A stretch of 64,000 nt of DNA from Amaurobius ferox (taxonomy: Eukaryota > Arthropoda > Arachnida > Araneae > Amaurobiidae), in NCBI GenBank assembly GCA_951213105.1, contig OX578138.1, forward strand, positions 67,863,537 to 67,927,536, written 5' to 3'. Shown one piece after another: positions 23,634 to 33,434 of the stretch; within the stretch, counting starts at the first letter, position 1; each line of letters begins with the position of its first letter. Position numbers and translations under genes: made by a program. Below the pieces are notes generated by a model, which saw nothing but the letters and a program-made list of their open reading frames with translations, was not told the origin of the DNA and searched no databases.

Positions 23634-24113
23634 ATGTCTGAAATTCCAGTAGATGCCGATAAGATGTTATTCGCCGAAGATTTCATGAATTACATGATGT
23701 GTAGGATGGATAAGGGTCAATATTTATTCAAATATGAGCAATATCGTAACTATGTGCCCAATGCCTTCAACGAATCTATTAAAAATGCCATTCCATATTT
23801 GGATAAAGTTATGGAGACTCACCCTCTTGCCCGTTCCGTTTTTGATCGGAACAGCAACGAATTGACACCCGAAACTTATATAAACTTCACAGCAGATATG
23901 GCTAGAATTTATTTCCCTAAGGGCTTTGATATTAATAATTTTCTAGCCTTCTGTGTACGTATGACGACTATGGCTGTGTATTTCTACTGTTGTGGAGTCA
24001 CTGAAGTTCCAGAGTTAGCCGTGGAATGCATATGCGATGCTTTTCAAGCTTACGACGTGTCTGAAGATGGATGGGATTTTTTGAGCAACATTGCCGAGCA
24101 GTGTACCTTTTAA
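23634..24113 (+). CDS. Bcl-2-like protein (putative apoptosis regulator)
   Basis: An intact 159-codon ORF with clearly coding composition, richer in GC than its surroundings, starting at the first ATG after two acceptor-like sites. The protein looks all-helical. LTPETYINF (78-86) matches the helix before BH1 in Bcl-2 proteins. YFPKGFDINNFLAFC (93-107) sits at BH1, but the usual NWGR is replaced by INN. GWDFL (146-150), 47 residues later, matches the GGW-x-x-F of BH2. LDKVMETHPLARSVF (56-70) could be the BH3 helix, but is weak. There is no C-terminal membrane anchor; the protein ends nine residues after BH2. Bcl-2 proteins control mitochondrial outer-membrane permeability. Divergent anchor-less forms occur in animals and also in large DNA viruses, so origin is open. 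No paralogue or related gene lies nearby. Confidence 0.55.
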   Translation: MSEIPVDADKMLFAEDFMNYMMCRMDKGQYLFKYEQYRNYVPNAFNESIKNAIPYLDKVMETHPLARSVFDRNSNELTPETYINFTADMARIYFPKGFDINNFLAFCVRMTTMAVYFYCCGVTEVPELAVECICDAFQAYDVSEDGWDFLSNIAEQCTF

Positions 24114-24740
24114 TGTTCGATACAAACCCCAATCTAGTACTTCAAATGCGCAAGATAATTCAAAAAGTGTGCGATCGAAGATTAAAAAGTGCCTATGGAC
24201 ATCTAAGAAAATACAGGAGCATTGATTGCAAAGAAAAAAAGAAAAACTGTTTTGATTTGCGAAAGATATCCTTCACTTTTCAATACATGATTAAAATCCC
24301 TTTCTCGATAGGGATATTGAATCGCCATTTTTTAATTGTTTAGATAAATTGCGTGTTTAGGAAAAAATTATTTTTATATTCTGCAAATATTTTATGTAGT
24401 TTAAGACCATGAATGGAAATATGAATTTTTTAGAACATAACGAAACTTTTAATTCTGTACTATAAATCGGATTTGTATCTTAATTTTAGTGAAAACTTTT
24501 CCATGTATTTGAAAATTTCATGAAAGCATATTTTTATAAACTTGCTTTAAATTTCATTGGTTTAAAATTTTATAGTATATATATATTTTGTATATTGTTT
24601 AATAGTTATATTCATTATGAATATCTATCGGAGTAGATTTGTATTTATCAAATAAGGATTTAAAACATTTGGTTTTAATGCATGAAATTTTCTTCTACAA
24701 GCATATGAATGTATGTAATTTTAATAAAATGTTTGCCATA
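24114..24740 (+). other. Probable 3' UTR with AATAAA poly(A) signal
   Basis: AT-rich sequence after the Bcl-2-like stop. A canonical AATAAA lies at 24723-24728, about 610 bases after the stop. The overlapping 90-codon frame at 24071-24343 is probably not translated. Confidence 0.45.
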
Positions 24741-25690
24741 TTATGTCTTGATTATGGAAAAACTTTTTTAAAATAAGACATTGTTGGGAAATAGAGAATT
24801 ATGACAGAAAACTAAATTTTTTCATGTTTTTATTTTGTACATACCGTATTCGTATTTTCAAAACTATTTTCTGCTTTATTTTAAGCAGATTTTGCTGTGA
24901 GGTTCATTAAGTGTTTGGAGTGGACCAATGTCGTTATTTTATAACAATGTGCAGTACTTTGTGTTTCAGCTGAGATTCAGAATTTTCTAATATTCAATGA
25001 AGGCTACGCTATATCTGCCCAGACTGAAATATAAGTAAAGTTAGAAATTACGGTTGGGATATTAGAAAATTGATAATGTAAGTATTGCTTAGTAATTATT
25101 GCTAGAGCTATGATTAATAGTGACTCGTAAGTAATCTAAAAGTCTTTTTATAGAATAATGGATATGTGTTATGAAATGGAAAATAACTTCTGAAAACGCC
25201 TTTTTTTCACACTTTCTCCCACATGTGCTTTCCAACTTTAATCATATTTCATCTCAATTTGAGGTCGCTTTGTATCTGTGTTTTGTTCCTGATTTCTATT
25301 TTTGCTACTGTGAACTTTCGGCAAGATATTAAAAGTTCGGCAATTTTATTTATGCCATTTTAATTATGTATTTTGAAAGTTTGTAAATTCTTAAATTTAG
25401 TATTTGCCACTGGACACTGTAAAAGTATAGCACAGGATATTCTTCTCTGGAAATTGAGATGGAATTTCTGTTGTGTGTGTGTGTGTGTGTGGGGGGGGGG
25501 GGGGTAGTATATGACTTTTCCTACACACTCAAATTCATTTATTTTCTCTTTACATTTTCAATAATGCATTAAATTGAACTTAATTATACAAATTAACACC
25601 GATATTTATTTGAAATGACATCGAATCCTTTTATTAAACTTTCCTTTGATTTGGCGATTAGATGCATATTCAAATGGCGGCGGTGCAAAA
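24741..25690. other. Non-coding stretch with (GT)n(G)n
   Basis: No gene. A (GT)n run followed by 12 or more G lies at about 25473-25504. Confidence 0.6.
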
Positions 25691-27034
25691 ATAAATTGTC
25701 AAGAAAGTTCATCTTAGAGTAATGGGTTTGTTTTGTTCTTTTCGTAGTTAAACATTACGTCTGAAACAAATATTTAATGAATACATTTTAAGCATATAGT
25801 CTAATGTTAGATTTTGACGATTTTCGCGGGCTATTTTGCCAAAACAGGCAGGTTATTTTTTTCTGTATCGTACCAAGCTATAATCAATACCAGAGTAACC
25901 CATAAAATACTTGAATTGCATTTTGTTAAATTTAGTCAAATAATGTGAGCCAGAGTGAATAAATGCATTGCACATTAAAAAAATCTGATGTGGGCAGCAC
26001 ATGAATTTCCTTATATAATGCAATGAATTTACTACTTTTACATTAAAAAAAATATTATTTTTATAGTAGATATTTATATTCTTTCCAAGATATTGAATTT
26101 TCGTCAATGAGTCGTCATTTTCATTGATTTAGCGTTATTTTTATCCATTTGGCGAGTTTTTCGTTAATTTATCAACATTTGAAACAGTCGCCAAGTTGGC
26201 GAAATTCCACCAAATTCGTCGCCAAAATCTCGCCAAGCGTTATGGACGGAGAAATAAGTATTCTTACAGTAGATAAATGACTATTGGCGTTGAAATACAA
26301 AAGTAATACTCAAAGTATCTTTATTCATGAATGGAACGAGCTAGATCCACGAGAATGATGTCACCCAATTTATCGCATGGTATTACATATGAAAAGTGAA
26401 CATGTTTCTCAATAGGAAATACTTTTTTTTATTTCATGGTTTTTCGATAATTTTTTTGAAAAATGTGCAATATCTCGAGAACGGTTTATGTTAACGTTTT
26501 AAAATTTATGTCAATTGTTTTCTAATGAAAATTTACATAAGAAATGTCTATTTGTGTAACTTTAGTAGAGGTTTTGATTTTTGACAATTTTTTTCAGAAT
26601 TTCACTCGAAAATTTAGGGAGGGGTTCTGAACATTCGATTGCGTATAAAAACAATAGGCTTCTAGTGTTTACGGATTGTAATTTTTGTACCAAATTTCGT
26701 TCGAATCGGTCCATGTGTTCGTCAGTTATCGTCTCCACAGGCTCACTGACACACACACACACACACACACACAGACATCACTTCAAAAAATGTTAGATTC
26801 GTGATCAGGGATGCTTGAAAAGTGCTCTCCCGTCGAAAACTCGAATTCGAATTTTCGACCCCGTCACAATACTTTCCTTATACATTATTGTATATAAGGA
26901 AAGTAACAATCGTCAAGCTAAAAGCAGTCTATTCCTGTTCTAGAGTGCCGAAAACGCACATATCCGTCGTAAACTCGCGTATTTTCGGTCCTATTCAAAT
27001 ACTTCCTTATACATTATCCTGTATTGTAAGGAAG
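25690..27034 (+). mobile_element. HLE-B copy split by HLE-A insertion
   Basis: The type B body runs to about 25978 (GTGAATAAATGCATTGCACAT), then a complete type A copy, then the type B 3' part resumes at about 26909 (CGTCAAGCTAAAAGCAG) and ends in its own hairpin TACTTCCTTATACATTATC...TGTAAGGAAGTA near 27034. The order shows B was resident before A arrived. Confidence 0.7.
25984..26905 (+). mobile_element. HLE-A copy 2, nested in HLE-B
   Basis: Full-length type A: TCTGATGTGGGCAGC start, 5' subterminal CTTTCC-like box altered to TTTCCTTATATAATG, internal GGCGA/TCGCC pair, (CA)n near 26750, 3' hairpin ending AAGGAAAGTAA. Confidence 0.75.
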
Positions 27035-27039
27035 TAAAC

Positions 27040-27775
27040 TAGGAATTTTCAACTGAAGTAATGGGTAATTAGTTTTATACATGTGGATTCATTGCAAGTT
27101 GCAATTTATTGTAATGCGCAGTACTGCAGTATTTTTATATTTAATTCAAAATTAAAAATACCGCATTATTTTAAAGTATTTTTACTTGGCCTGGAACTCA
27201 TGGTATATATAAAGGGAATATATAGTGACGGAGCAGAAATTAGCTTTCTAATATTGATGGATTTACGTTTTGCTAATCCTTAAATACTATGCAACCATTT
27301 TTCAATGTCCGCAGATCTGGAGATAATATGTTTGAACAAATAGTAGAAAATGTGGTTGGATTATTTCAATTGATAAACCAAAAAGCCCTTCTGGTTTTCC
27401 GAGAGCTTTGATCAGAGGAATGCACACAAACATTAAGACACTTTCTTTTAAAAACCGTTATAATAATCATTACATTTATTAGCGAAATAATTATATAAAG
27501 TTCTTATTTAAAAGTAAACGTGCATTTACATAGCACTGACATGCTCTATTGTTGCAATGCAAGAGTAATTTCCAGCTAAAATGTGAAAAATAACTTGTTA
27601 TATTGATAATAACAATTGAAGCAGCTTGTCGTAAATATTTTAAATCAAAATCGCACGGAAGAAATTATCGCATGCTTTTATGGATATTATGTAAATGACT
27701 TTCTGTTGGGAAGTTTTTATTCAGAAACAAACTATTTGAATGAAACTCAGAATGTGTATTTTAATCGGGGAAAAA
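27040..27775. other. Non-coding stretch
   Basis: Nothing recognised. Confidence 0.6.
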
Positions 27776-27783
27776 CAGAAAAA

Positions 27784-28200
27784 ATCTGATGTGGATAGCA
27801 CGACTGTTCTTAAAGGCCAAAACTTTTCTTTCATAATCTACCGATTTGAGTCCAATTGCTCAAAATGACACATGTATTTATTTAAAATTATATTCTATTT
27901 GCACTTTTAAAGTATTTCTTTTTATTTGATGACTTATCGCATTGGGAAACGTGGCCAGACATAAAATATACAAATGCATGAATATCTCGAGAACGGTTGG
28001 CCATAGAGAAATGGGGTTTGCTTTATTTTTCTGCCGTGAAAAATTACGCTTGAAATACCATTTAATCAATACCGTTAAGCATATTCAGTTTTATATGATA
28101 GATTTTGACGATTTTCGCGGACCATTTTGATACAATTGCAGGTTATTTTAGGAATCGTACGAAAATCGAGTCAGGACTAATTGGGGTAACCCATAAGCAT
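27784..28200 (+). mobile_element. HLE-B 5' fragment
   Basis: Starts TCTGATGTGGATAGCAC and retains the ATATCTCGAGAACGG box (27982) and the GACGATTTTCGCGG segment, then fades before any 3' hairpin. Confidence 0.6.
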
Positions 28201-28349
28201 ATTTCTGGGTAAACAAGGTTTAAAAGATCTGTTTTACACGCTAAGTATCAGAAAAACAAGATTTTAATGTGTAACTTCTTGAACTTCTGAATTAAAATCA
28301 CAGCTATGTTATACACTATTTGTTACCATTGTTTTAAACAAACCCAATG

Positions 28350-28400
28350 CTACACTATTTGTTAAATATACAAATGGTGAACATATAACAAATAGTGTAG
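28350..28400. repeat. 15-bp stem hairpin
   Basis: CTACACTATTTGTTA (28350-28364) pairs perfectly with TAACAAATAGTGTAG (28386-28400). A third near copy of the arm lies at about 28312. Confidence 0.8.
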
Positions 28401-28702
28401 AATTAAAATAACATGTATGTTATTCCTTTCTACAGTATTTGAGCTTTTTATGGCTTAACAACATGCATCATATTTTCGAAAATTTTTTGTTCTGGATTCC
28501 TTTAAAGGGTACATGCATTCGGAGGAAATATTAGGTACTGGGTTCAGTATTGAGATTAGAAGTGGAAGTAAAGTATCCCTTCTTGACATAATTTCCTTTC
28601 ACATCACTTTCATGATTTACCCCGTACCTCACGCATCAAGATGCCTCACATTAAAATAACAATATTTACAAAGATATTCCGTGGGATCTACTTAAAAATA
28701 CC

Positions 28703-28935
28703 GCCGACGTAGTGGTCGAGTGGTCAAGGCCAGCGTTTCCACAGCAATCGCTCGACCGCCGCGTTGTGGGTTCGAGTTCCACGTAAGGCATGGATGTTTG
28801 TGTTGTGGGCGCAGCGTGTTCCGTCCCCCTCTGGTGCGCCTGGTGCAACGTCCTTGGAAGGCTAAATGGTTCACGTTCTGACCTCTGACAAAGGCGAATG
28901 ATGATGTGTCAAGTGCCTGGCCATTTGATAAAAAC
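28703..28935 (+). mobile_element. tRNA-derived SINE
   Basis: The head resembles a Ser/Leu-type tRNA: box A TGGTCGAGTGGTCAAGG (28711-28727) and box B GGGTTCGAGTTCC (about 28769-28781). The body matches the SINE at 50.1 kb. Flanks TTAAAAATACC and TTTAAAATACC (28936-28946) look like an 11-bp target duplication. Confidence 0.75.
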
Positions 28936-28949
28936 TTTAAAATACCCAC

Positions 28950-29580
28950 TGAATGCCACACCACTAAATGCACCGTTATCCCACAATTTGCAAATTTATT
29001 AATCCGTAGCGGAAATCATGTGTTGGACACATATCTTTATCGGCTTTAATCTTGCGGTAAATCTTAATATTTGATTTGATTAAATTGGCTGTATTTAACC
29101 TCTAGACATATATTTCGCATTGAGTTTCAAACGATTTAATGAGAACGCACGATTTCATACGTCATCTCAGATTAATTATTACAGCTTTCAATCCTGCTTA
29201 ACTAAATTCCGCAATGAATTAATTTATTATTCCTCATTAAACTTAAATGTACTGTATGACTGGTCTTCCAAATAACTAAATTACTCTCGTAACTCAGCTT
29301 TTCGCACTAAAATCAATGCAATTCTTGAGCGACTCATTTCGAAATGATGACGCCATCATTCAGATAAAGGCTTAACCCGAATTCTGCTCCTAACTATTGA
29401 GTTTTCCTCATAACGGAGAACAAACTGTGTAATTACAATGCAAGATGCCATGAAATTGAACGCGGAGTGCGGTGACAGCATTGATATATGCGATGCAGAT
29501 TCATCAAAATATTGCTGGAATGGCAGAATAAATATATATTGTGTGCTTAGTCATTAAAAAGTGGCATGGATACTATGATA
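28950..29580. other. Non-coding stretch
   Basis: Nothing recognised. Confidence 0.6.
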
Positions 29581-29586
29581 AAAAAA

Positions 29587-30827
29587 TCTGATGTGGGCAA
29601 CACATGACTTTCCTTATATAATGCAATGAATTTACTACTTTTACAGCAAAATAATATATTCTTATAGTAGATACTTATATTCATATCAAGATATTGAATT
29701 TTCGTCAATGAGTCGTCATTTTCAATAATTTAGCGTCATTTTTATCAATTTGGCGAGATTTTTGTTAATTTGGGCGGAGTTGGCGACATTCCATCAAATT
29801 CGTCGCCAAAATCTCGCCAAGCGTTATGGACGGAGAAATAAGTATTCTTACAGTAGATAAATGAATATTGGCGTTGAAATACAAAAGTATTACTCAAAGT
29901 ATCTTTATTCATGAATGGAACGAGCTAGATCCACGAGAATGATGTCACCCAATTTATCGCATGGTATTATACATGAAAAGTGAACATGTTTCTCAATAAG
30001 AAATATTTTTTTTTATTTTATATAACTTTTTGATAATTTTTTTGAAAAATGTGCAATATCTCGAGAACGGTTCATGTTAACGTTTCATGCAACGCTTCAA
30101 AAAGTCGCCAAGTTGGCGACATTCCGGTAAACTCGTCGCCAAAATCCCGCCTAGCGTTATGGACGGAGAAATAAGTTATTCTTATAGCAGATAAATGACT
30201 ATTGGCGTTCAAATACAAAAGTATCTTTGAATTTGAACGCCAAAGTATCTTTTCTCATGAATGGCACGAGCTAGATCCACGAAAATGATGTCACCAAATT
30301 TATCGCATGATATTACATATGAAAAGTGAACATGTTTCTCAACAGTTAATATATTTTTTTTTAATTTATGGCATTTTTTGATAAATTTATTTGAAAAATG
30401 TGCAATATCTCGAGAACGGTTCATGCTAGCGTTCTAAAGTTTATGTCAATCGTTTTCTAAGGAAAAATTGCATAAGAAATGTCTATTTGCTTAACTATAT
30501 TAAAGGTTTTGACTTTTTGATGATTTTTTCACAATTTCACTCGAAAATTCAGGGGTGTTCTGAACATTCGATTGCGTTTAAAAACAATAGGCTTCCAGTA
30601 TTCACGGATTGTGATTTTTGTACCAAATTTTATTCGAATCACTCCATTAATTCGTGAGATATCGTCTCCACAGACTCACTGACACACACACTCACAGACA
30701 TCACCTCAAAAATGTTTGATTCGTGATCAGGGATGCTTGAAACGTGCTCTCCCGTTGAAAACTCGAATTCGAATTTTTGACCCCGTCACAATACTTTCCT
30801 TATATATTATGTATATAAGGAAAGTAA
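29587..30827 (+). mobile_element. HLE-A copy 3 with internal duplication
   Basis: Type A copy of 1.24 kb instead of about 0.92 kb. The stretch from GTTGGCGACATTCC to CTCGAGAACGGTTCATG occurs twice (about 29779-30080 and 30107-30430). The second version carries CGCATGATATTAC and CAACAGTTAATATAT variants of a different sub-lineage, so this is a chimera rather than simple slippage. Confidence 0.75.
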
Positions 30828-31290
30828 TAAAGAATGAGATTAATCATGCTTCCAAAAAATGGACCAGCATCGGTGTTCCAGTTTTTGGCTTGTCAGCGCT
30901 CTTCAACACCATATGGCCAAATAACGTTTGCGGACAGCGCCTGATTAAGACAGACTGAGACCCTACGAACAGAATCATTTCTCACCTCCATGCCCACTTT
31001 TCCAGTTCTCCCAGGAGAAAACAAAATAAATCACACTTTTCTTCATATTAGTATTTTTACACAGACAAAACAAAGTTATTTGGACTGTTAGGTATGAAAG
31101 TACAATAGTCTTAAGGAAAGCATAAAGAAAAAATACCTTTCTTAAATGACATAAGATTTTATTGATTTTTCAGAAACTAAAAAGTTGAGTGTAATATCTT
31201 GCTCTTCCTTCTTGGACGAATAGTATATATAAAAGTTAACGTTTAAGAAGCTAAATATTAGGCAAAAATTACAATAAATAATGCTTAACA
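30828..31290. other. Non-coding stretch
   Basis: Nothing recognised. Confidence 0.55.
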
Positions 31291-31297
31291 AATTAAT

Positions 31298-31655
31298 TGT
31301 TCTTCGATACAGATCGTCGGACCTACTCGAAGGTGTAGAGTATCTATTCGGACGGCCTGGAAGTGCCACCCGATTTAGACCTGAAACCATTTATGACCCA
31401 GGTCCCACGGCTCGCAAAGAAGGCTTAGAGGAGCTACTACGTGCGACTGGGAAAAGGTAACCCCCCCACCGGAACCCAGTAGAGGTGGCATCAGCAGGGA
31501 TAGTTCTCTCCTTCCCCTACCACCAATCTATCGGAAGGACTTACGGTCCCACATAATAATGCCCGTTCTTCACGGGAACAGTTCGGGCAGGCCGGGAATG
31601 GTCGTCTGAGTGCAATGCTCGCGCGCTAACCACTTGGCTGTTCCACCGCCAACAA
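31298..31655 (-). mobile_element. tRNA-derived SINE
   Basis: Read on the minus strand: tRNA-like head with box A-like CAGCCAAGTGGTTAGCG (about 31629-31645), then a roughly 190-bp body shared with the SINE at 61.1 kb (GTAAGTCCTTCCGA, GGTGGTAGGGGAAGGA, GGGTTCCGGT), a private insert of about 80 bp (31392-31465), and the common 3' module. No clean target duplication. Confidence 0.75.
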
Positions 31656-31669
31656 ATACAGAAAAGTCA

Positions 31670-32355
31670 GGGCTTTATGTAAAAAAAAAAGGTTTTAAAA
31701 TTATAGGTTTATTTTTTTTTGGCTGCCTTAAATCTGGCACTGACTTCGTGTGGCATAGGCTTGTATTCATTTACAGGTTTGGATTGTAGCCGTGTGAGTC
31801 TAAGCTAGATATCTTTTGAACAAATTGAACTACGAAAACAAAATTTGGTGTGACTATATAAATTCCATCAACAATCATCATAGTATTATCTTTCAGAAAG
31901 ATTGGATCCATCGAACACTCTTCATTTTCGTACATTTTATTCCAAAAATTGAAAGAAAAAAAAGAAAAAAATAATAATATTGAAAATGTAACAAAAATAG
32001 TGAATTTATCTTAATTTGTTAATTGAATTTCTAAAAGATCATCTATTGAACGTTAACACATGTAGTTTTCTACAAATAACAGAGTTTTTAAAAATCTAAA
32101 ATGGTAAAATACCATAAAAAAATTTTATTTTGCTATAAAGTAAGTTAATGCCTTGAAATTACTTTTAACTAGAATTGAATGAACACCGTTGTTGAGATGT
32201 TGCTTTTCTTATAATGGAAATTTTACTTTTTGTCTCAGAAAGCACGATATCTCATGCAATCAAGCTGTTTCATATTTTAATTTAAATTGCCCAATTCTCT
32301 GACAAAATAAATGTAAACTAAAAACTTGAATAAAACACAACATATGACACTGAGT
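31670..32355. other. Non-coding stretch
   Basis: Nothing recognised. Confidence 0.55.
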
Positions 32356-32362
32356 AAAAAGA

Positions 32363-33112
32363 ACCTGATGTGGGCAACACATGCCTTTCCTTATATAATG
32401 CAATGAATTTACTACTTTTACAGTTAAAAAAAATGTTATTCTTATAGTAGATACTTATATTCTTTCCAAGATATTGAATTTCCTTCAATTAGTCGTCATT
32501 TTCATTGATTTAGCGTTATTTTTAACCATTTGGCGAGATTTCTGTCAATTTGGCAACAATTAAAAATGTCGCCAAGTTGGCGACATTCCTCCAAATTCAT
32601 CGCCAAAATCTCGCCAAGCGGTATATAAGTTATTCTTACAGCAGATAGATGACTATTGGCTTTCAAATACAAAAGTATTACTTAAAGTATCTTTTTTCAT
32701 GAATGGAACGAGCTAGATCCACGAGAATGATGTCACTAAATTTATCACATGGTATTACATATGAAAAGTGAACAATAGGAAATATATTTTTTTTATTTTA
32801 TATAACTTTTTGATAATTTTTTTGAAAAATGTGCAATATCTCGAGAACGGTTCATGTTAGCGTTCTAAAATTTATGTCAATCGTTTCCTAATAAAAAACT
32901 ACATAAGAAATGTCTATTTGCGCAACTTTATTAGCGGTTTTAATTTTTTGAAGTTTTTCTCAAAATTTCACTTGAAAATTTAGGGGGATTCTGAACATTC
33001 GATAGCGTATAAAAACAATAGGCTTCCAGTGTTTACGGATTGTGATTTTTGTACCAAATTTCGTTTGAATCGGTCAATTCGTTCGTCAGTTATCGTCTCC
33101 ACAGACTCACTG

Positions 33113-33144
<32 letters not shown>

Positions 33145-33294
33145 TTTCACACCCACCCACACAGACATTACTTCAAAAATGTTTGATTCGTGATCAAGAA
33201 TGCTTGAAACGTGTTCTCCCGTCGAAAACTCGAATTCGAATTTTCGACCTCGTCACAATACTTTCCTTATACATTATGTATATAAGGAAAGTAA
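32363..33294 (+). mobile_element. HLE-A copy 4
   Basis: Full-length type A with a long (CA)n (33111-33140) and an intact 3' hairpin. The first bases are CCTGATGTGGGC instead of TCTGATG. Confidence 0.75.
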
Positions 33295-33434
33295 TATCAA
33301 CTATTAATACTAATTTGTTATAATACTATTAATAATTCTGATTTAATAATATTATTACCATATATATATTACCATATTATAATTAGTAATATTGTATTAT
33401 TCATAAATATTAGTGCTCATAAATATTATTATAC

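Noticed and set aside
24071..24343. 90-codon frame overlapping the end of the Bcl-2-like ORF
   Set aside because: Starts inside the BH2 region in another frame and becomes lysine-rich, AT-driven sequence in the likely 3' UTR.
26562..26768. Coding-looking frames in HLE copies (ETITDEHMDRFERNLVQK type)
   Set aside because: They recur as repeats with different breaks in each copy, cross the (CA)n run and show no catalytic motif.
28711..28781. Functional tRNA genes at the SINE heads (also 7148-7215 and 50091-50156)
   Set aside because: Box A and box B are present, but acceptor stems do not pair and the sequences continue into SINE bodies.
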